From contig JASLFF010000521.1 of NCBI GenBank assembly GCA_030150795.1, forward strand, positions 1 to 6,850: DNA of 6,850 bases, given 5' to 3'. The stretch's first letter is position 1. Every line of letters begins with the position of its first letter. The notes under the pieces are model-generated. The model did not search any database. It had not been told where the DNA came from and saw nothing but the letters and a program-made list of their open reading frames with translations. Both the position numbers and the translations under genes were made by a program. Origin of the DNA: Terriglobales bacterium. GTDB lineage: Bacteria; Acidobacteriota; Terriglobia; Terriglobales; Gp1-AA117. Shown here in pieces: positions 4,901 to 6,850 of this stretch.

Positions 4901-6850
4901 TGGGCGGAAGTACTGCATTCGGATCGAATCGGAATCGACGAGGACTTCTTCGTGGTAGGCGGACATTCTCTGCTGGCAACACAAGTCATATCGCGCATTC
5001 GAGAAGTTCTGGATATAGAGCTACCGTTCAAGACTTTTTTTGAGGGTTGCACGGTGAGACAATTGGGGGCGGCAGTAGAGCAGGCCAGAAACAATGGCAA
5101 TGCTTGGCCGCCAATTGTGGCGGTGGAACGGAATGAACCATTGCAGCTGTCATATGCGCAACAGCGCTTATGGTTCATCGAGCAGTTGAACCCCTATAGC
5201 ACACTTCACAACCTGTCATCTGCGGTGCAGTTGCGCGGGAGCCTTAACGTGAAGGCGCTGAAAGGGGCGTTGACCGAAATTTCCCGGCGACACGAAACCT
5301 TGCGGACAAGCTTTCGCGTGCTGGGCGGTGAACCAGTACAGCAAATTGCCGGCCCGAAACCGGTGGCTCTGCCGATTATCGATTTGTGCTTGCTGAACGC
5401 GAATGGCGAGGCGCAAACGGCAAAGCCGATAGTCGAGGAATGCTCAAACCTTCCGTTTGACCTAGCCGCAGGACCGCTGTTTCAAACGATCCTGATACGG
5501 ATATCCCAGCATGAGCATGTGTTAATGCTCTGTATGCATCATGCAATCAGCGATGCTTGGTCGGTCGGAATACTTGTACGGGAGTTGAAGACGCTCTACA
5601 TGGCTTTCTGCCGAGGAGAAAGCTCTCATCTGCCGGAACTTGCCATACAGTACGCTGATTTTGCCGTATGGCAACGGCACTGGCTGCAAAGTGAGCGGCT
5701 AAAGCAACAAATTCAGTACTGGCTAGACCAATTGGCGGAACTCCCGATTTTAGAACTGGTAACAGACTATCCCCGGCCTGCGCTCGTTAGCCATCACGGG
5801 CGCGAAGCACTGCTCTCGTTCGAGCCAGAGCTCGCCTATGGTTTATACGCAGTAAGCCGCCAGGAGGGCGTGACACTGTTCATGACATTGCTGGCCGCGT
5901 TCCAGCTTCTTTTGCAACGTTACAGCGGGCAACAGGATTTTGCTGTAGGTTCTGATGTAGCGAACCGAAACCGTTCGGAAACGGAAAGGTTGATCGGCTT
6001 CTTCGTCAATCAACTGGTGTTGCGTGCGAACCTAAAGGGCAATCCACCATTTTCCGAGTTACTCCGGCGGGTGCGCAAGGTCGCGTTGGAGGCATACGAC
6101 CATCAGGATGTGCCATTTGAGCGGATCGTACAGGAACTGAATCCCGACCGCCATCTGGACCGCTCGCCCTTATTTCAGGTCAAGTTGTCGCTGCAAAACG
6201 CCCCCCAGGAAGACCTGGCCCTGCCCAATCTCGAGTTAACAGTATTAGAGAGCGAACAAAAGCGATCGAGATTTGACTTGGCGTTTATGTTCCAGGAAAA
6301 CGGGAGGGAGCTTTCGGGGAGTGTTGAATATGCTTCTGACTTGTTTCGGGAATCCACTGTTAGCCGGATGCTTAGCCATTTCAAGGTAATCCTCACTCAG
6401 GTTGCCGCATTTCCCCAGCAACCTATTGCTGATGTGTGTCTGTTGTCCGATGCTGAACGCGAGCAGTTATTAGTCAACTGGAATAACACTTCGTCTTCTT
6501 TCCCAAAAGATAAATGCATCCATGATTTGGAGAAATTTGTTCACCAGGGTATAGAGGAGCAAGCGAAGTGGACGCCGGACAGCATCAGTGTGGTGAGTGG
6601 TGAGGAGCATGTGAGTTATGAGGAGTTGTGGGAGCGAGCGCGGCAGTTGGGGAAGTATTTGGAGGAGCGAGAAGTGTGTGGGGAGAAACGAGTGGGTTTG
6701 TTGCTGGAACGGAGCGTGCTGATGCCGTTGGGGATGCTAGGGGTGTTAAACGCGGGAGGAGTGTACGTACCGTTGGATCCTGGCTATCCGAAGGAGCGTT
6801 TGCGGTACATGGTGGAAGACGGAGAGCTGTCGTTGCTGTTGAGCAGTGAG
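1970..6850 (+). CDS. NRPS, C-A-PCP-C-A(partial), 3'-truncated
   Basis: This is a second non-ribosomal peptide synthetase, open for 1627 codons to the window edge without a stop. The start is set by an in-frame TAA at 1958-1960; ATG 1970 is the first possible start after it and gives the short N-terminus MNSQQIQAIYPLTAAQQGML, typical of an NRPS beginning with a C domain that docks to an upstream protein. Domain order by residue is C (~6-450), A (~455-953), PCP (~965-1040, Ser1000), C (~1050-1495) and the start of an A domain (~1505 onward). The complete first module lacks an E domain, so it should add an L-residue, predicted Tyr or Phe, to a D-ended donor from the upstream protein, then pass it to the second module. 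Catalytic motifs look intact. The gene follows the upstream synthetase by 5 bases, so they are probably co-transcribed. Composition is ordinary until about 6590, where the coding strand turns G-rich. Confidence 0.97.
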   Translation, partial: MNSQQIQAIYPLTAAQQGMLFHTLQNPESGIYCMQITYKIDGTLDPRQMAHAWRAVFQRHEVLRSAFCQVGDWSQVILRDVNPAFGLADLRGIPREGQENALQAYRAHELRSGFEFTAAPLMRFVLAQTMDCSFDAIWSFHHALLDGWSSALVLQELAACYGAFCRAEQPALPEPPAYSVYAAWLEQQDHRAAEAFWRQYLNGVIEPTPLPFCEEADSGSQSLDCRDESVLLTELLTENLQRMARRNQLTLSTVTQGAWAILLSRYSGLSDVIFGITVAGRPPLLPGIENMVGMMINTLPMRVRHERTDRLVPWLQTIQRQRSENQEYEFASLADIQRCSQIGRGTALFESVFVFENYPLDDLRRVYAHATGTPFQARDLRTSDKSNYPLGLVVAPGEQITLRIPYHRGKFAPAFVRRVLSHLTVLLESMAEDPNGLVSDLPYLTSAELKQIVDRNNTGAPFVSDKNIHELFEAQVDRTPQAIAVAFNEQQVTYEYLDGRANQLARHLRDCGVGPEIRIGLCVERGLELMIGLLGILKAGGTYVPLDPSYPPERLAFMLEDSQVAILLTQEHLRERIAVHCLFEFCLDSHGLVDDQQPDRLPATASPENLVYVTYTSGSTGQPKGVAVTHRCLSNLSSAQIKAFEIDTNSRVLQFASIGFDAFASEWATALLVGACLVVTERQRLLPGSELARWLDESAVSVATFPPSLLAQLPATAPSLRTLVTAGESCPTEVAMRWSFGRRMLNAYGPTEVTVCATISRPLKPCARVDIGTPISNQRAYVLDANGEPVPTGVTGELYVSGMGVARGYLNRPALTAERFLPDVLSGEAGARWYRTGDHVRWREDGNLEFLGRLDDQVKLRGFRIELGEIESVIAGYFGVRQTAVVLRGSDGEKYLVAYVVAESEMNLNIDALRAYVQIKLPDYMTPAVFVVLDRLPVAATGKVDRKALPAPDQLRSESAPGALPPRFPVEEMICGIWAEVLHSDRIGIDEDFFVVGGHSLLATQVISRIREVLDIELPFKTFFEGCTVRQLGAAVEQARNNGNAWPPIVAVERNEPLQLSYAQQRLWFIEQLNPYSTLHNLSSAVQLRGSLNVKALKGALTEISRRHETLRTSFRVLGGEPVQQIAGPKPVALPIIDLCLLNANGEAQTAKPIVEECSNLPFDLAAGPLFQTILIRISQHEHVLMLCMHHAISDAWSVGILVRELKTLYMAFCRGESSHLPELAIQYADFAVWQRHWLQSERLKQQIQYWLDQLAELPILELVTDYPRPALVSHHGREALLSFEPELAYGLYAVSRQEGVTLFMTLLAAFQLLLQRYSGQQDFAVGSDVANRNRSETERLIGFFVNQLVLRANLKGNPPFSELLRRVRKVALEAYDHQDVPFERIVQELNPDRHLDRSPLFQVKLSLQNAPQEDLALPNLELTVLESEQKRSRFDLAFMFQENGRELSGSVEYASDLFRESTVSRMLSHFKVILTQVAAFPQQPIADVCLLSDAEREQLLVNWNNTSSSFPKDKCIHDLEKFVHQGIEEQAKWTPDSISVVSGEEHVSYEELWERARQLGKYLEEREVCGEKRVGLLLERSVLMPLGMLGVLNAGGVYVPLDPGYPKERLRYMVEDGELSLLLSSE
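1985..3319 (+). other. Condensation domain, probable DCL type
   Basis: This domain, residues ~6-450 of the second protein, forms the peptide bond between the upstream donor and the aminoacyl group of this module. Motifs are YPLTAAQQGMLFH (10-22), HEVLRSAF (60-67), HHALLDGWS (141-149, catalytic His142, Asp146), YAAWLEQQD (181-189) and a stretch at 271-304 including MVGMMINTLP. The YPLTxxQxGMLFH opening and the HHALLDGW form resemble C domains that accept D-donors after an E domain. The preceding gene ends in an E domain, which agrees. The DCL call is from motif resemblance and context; a phylogenetic placement was not possible here. Confidence 0.92.
3332..4828 (+). other. Adenylation domain, predicted aromatic (Tyr/Phe) specificity
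   Basis: This complete A domain, residues ~455-953, activates its amino acid with ATP and loads the next carrier. Visible motifs are A2 LKAGGTYVPLDPSYP (537-551), A3 YTSGSTGQPKG (615-625), A4 FDAFASEW (660-667), A5 NAYGPTE (746-752), A6 GELYVSGMGVARGYL (796-810), A7 YRTGD (834-838), A8 RGFRIELGEIE (861-871) and A10 GKVDRK (942-947, Lys943). Aligning to the GrsA numbering by eye gives pocket residues D661, A662, S665, T704, V724, A726, A747, V755, C756 and K943. From memory, D-A-S-T-V-A-A-V-C-K is a tyrosine code and differs from the phenylalanine family (DAWT-AA-CK) mainly by Ser for Trp. There is no inserted methyltransferase between A8 and A9. Composition is ordinary, unlike the A domains on either side. 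Confidence 0.95.
4862..5089 (+). other. Peptidyl carrier protein domain (GGHS)
   Basis: The carrier domain spans residues ~965-1040. The motif DFFVVGGHSLLATQ holds Ser1000 (TCT at 4967-4969), the expected phosphopantetheine site. GGHSL is the form usual for carriers that feed a C domain directly, which matches the C domain that follows and the absence of an E domain. The residue before GG is Val in place of the usual Leu, a mild change. Confidence 0.95.
5117..6454 (+). other. Condensation domain, probable LCL type
   Basis: This is the second C domain of the protein, residues ~1050-1495, which joins the aromatic residue to the amino acid of the next module. Motifs are LSYAQQRLWFIEQLNP (1060-1075), HETLRTSF (1108-1115), HHAISDAWS (1190-1198, catalytic His1191, Asp1195), YADFAVWQR (1228-1236), IGFFVNQLVLR (1342-1352), DHQDVPFERIV (1377-1387) and a late SPLFQV motif (1399-1404). 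The SYAQQRLWF opening is typical of LCL domains, agreeing with an upstream module without E. The Gly after the catalytic Asp in HHxxxDG is Ala1196 here. No extra N-terminal His motif of dual C/E domains is seen. Confidence 0.93.
6482..6850 (+). other. Adenylation domain, N-terminal fragment (to just past A2)
   Basis: This is the beginning of the next module's A domain, residues ~1505-1627, cut by the window edge. The linker and first helix (IHDLEKFVHQGIEEQ, 1517-1531) lead into A1-like VSYEELWERARQL (1548-1560) and A2-like LNAGGVYVPLDPGYP (1593-1607). The ATP-binding A3 motif and all pocket residues lie beyond the edge, so the substrate is unknown. From about 6590 the coding strand becomes strongly G-rich (6601-6660: 27 G, 5 C), as in the A domain at the left edge and unlike the linker just before it. 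Confidence 0.93.
6590..6850 (+). other. G-rich compositional tract, right A domain
   Basis: From about 6590 to the edge the coding strand again becomes G-rich and C-poor, with the same GAG/GTG/TTG/GGG style as the left edge. The switch is abrupt: the C-A linker at ~6480-6560 is ordinary to AT-rich. The tract covers the A core visible here and starts about 25 residues before the A2 region's preceding helices, near the PDSISVV segment (1536-1542). Confidence 0.8.

Noticed and set aside
5117..6454. Second C domain as a dual condensation/epimerization domain
   Set aside because: The additional N-terminal His motif expected of dual C/E domains is not seen; the LSYAQQRLWF opening fits an LCL domain.
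6628..6849. Plus-strand frame of 73 codons in another phase at the right edge
   Set aside because: It is a by-product of the G-rich tract, which has few stops in any forward frame; the A1/A2 motifs are in the phase of the large synthetase.
1..6850. A previously undescribed biological system, mobile element, CRISPR array or RNA gene
   Set aside because: All but 5 bases of the window are coding sequence with standard NRPS motifs. No direct-repeat array, transposase or RNA-gene structure was recognized, and no frameshift was found in either gene.

Overview
The whole window is part of a bacterial non-ribosomal peptide synthetase (NRPS) locus. Both genes lie on the + strand, run in the same direction and are cut by the window edges. 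The first (1-1964) is the 3' end of a synthetase: the C-terminal part of an adenylation (A) domain, a carrier protein (PCP) of the GGDS type, and a complete epimerization (E) domain. After only 5 bases the second begins (ATG at 1970). It stays open without a stop to the last base (1627 codons). Its order is condensation (C), A, PCP, C, and the N-terminal ~120 residues of another A domain.

The two genes read as one assembly line. The first protein ends by converting its peptidyl residue to a D/L mixture on the GGDS carrier. The second starts with a C domain resembling D-donor/L-acceptor (DCL) types, preceded by a very short N-terminus typical of docking ('COM') interfaces. Its A domain has pocket residues D-A-S-T-V-A-A-V-C-K, an aromatic signature that I recall as a tyrosine code. 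This module has no E domain and passes to a C domain resembling LCL types. The local product logic is therefore ...D-Xaa-L-Tyr(or Phe)-Zaa..., where Xaa and Zaa cannot be read because those A domains are cut. No thioesterase, tailoring gene, transporter or regulator is visible.

The oddest feature is composition. Positions ~1-290 (A domain of the first gene) and ~6590-6850 (last A domain) are extremely G-rich on the coding strand; for example 61-120 has 37 G and 6 C. Everything between, including the complete A domain at 3332-4828, has ordinary balanced composition. The switches fall at domain joints: the A-PCP linker on the left and the start of the A core on the right. This suggests that the two outer A domains belong to one related family of A cores inserted or homogenized by recombination.

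The organism is a bacterium of moderate GC outside the G-rich tracts. The phylum cannot be fixed; a secondary-metabolite-rich soil bacterium (e.g. Acidobacteriota or Proteobacteria) or a cyanobacterium would fit. No RNA gene, mobile element, CRISPR array or gap longer than 5 bases was found between genes. The architecture is standard NRPS, not a new type of system.
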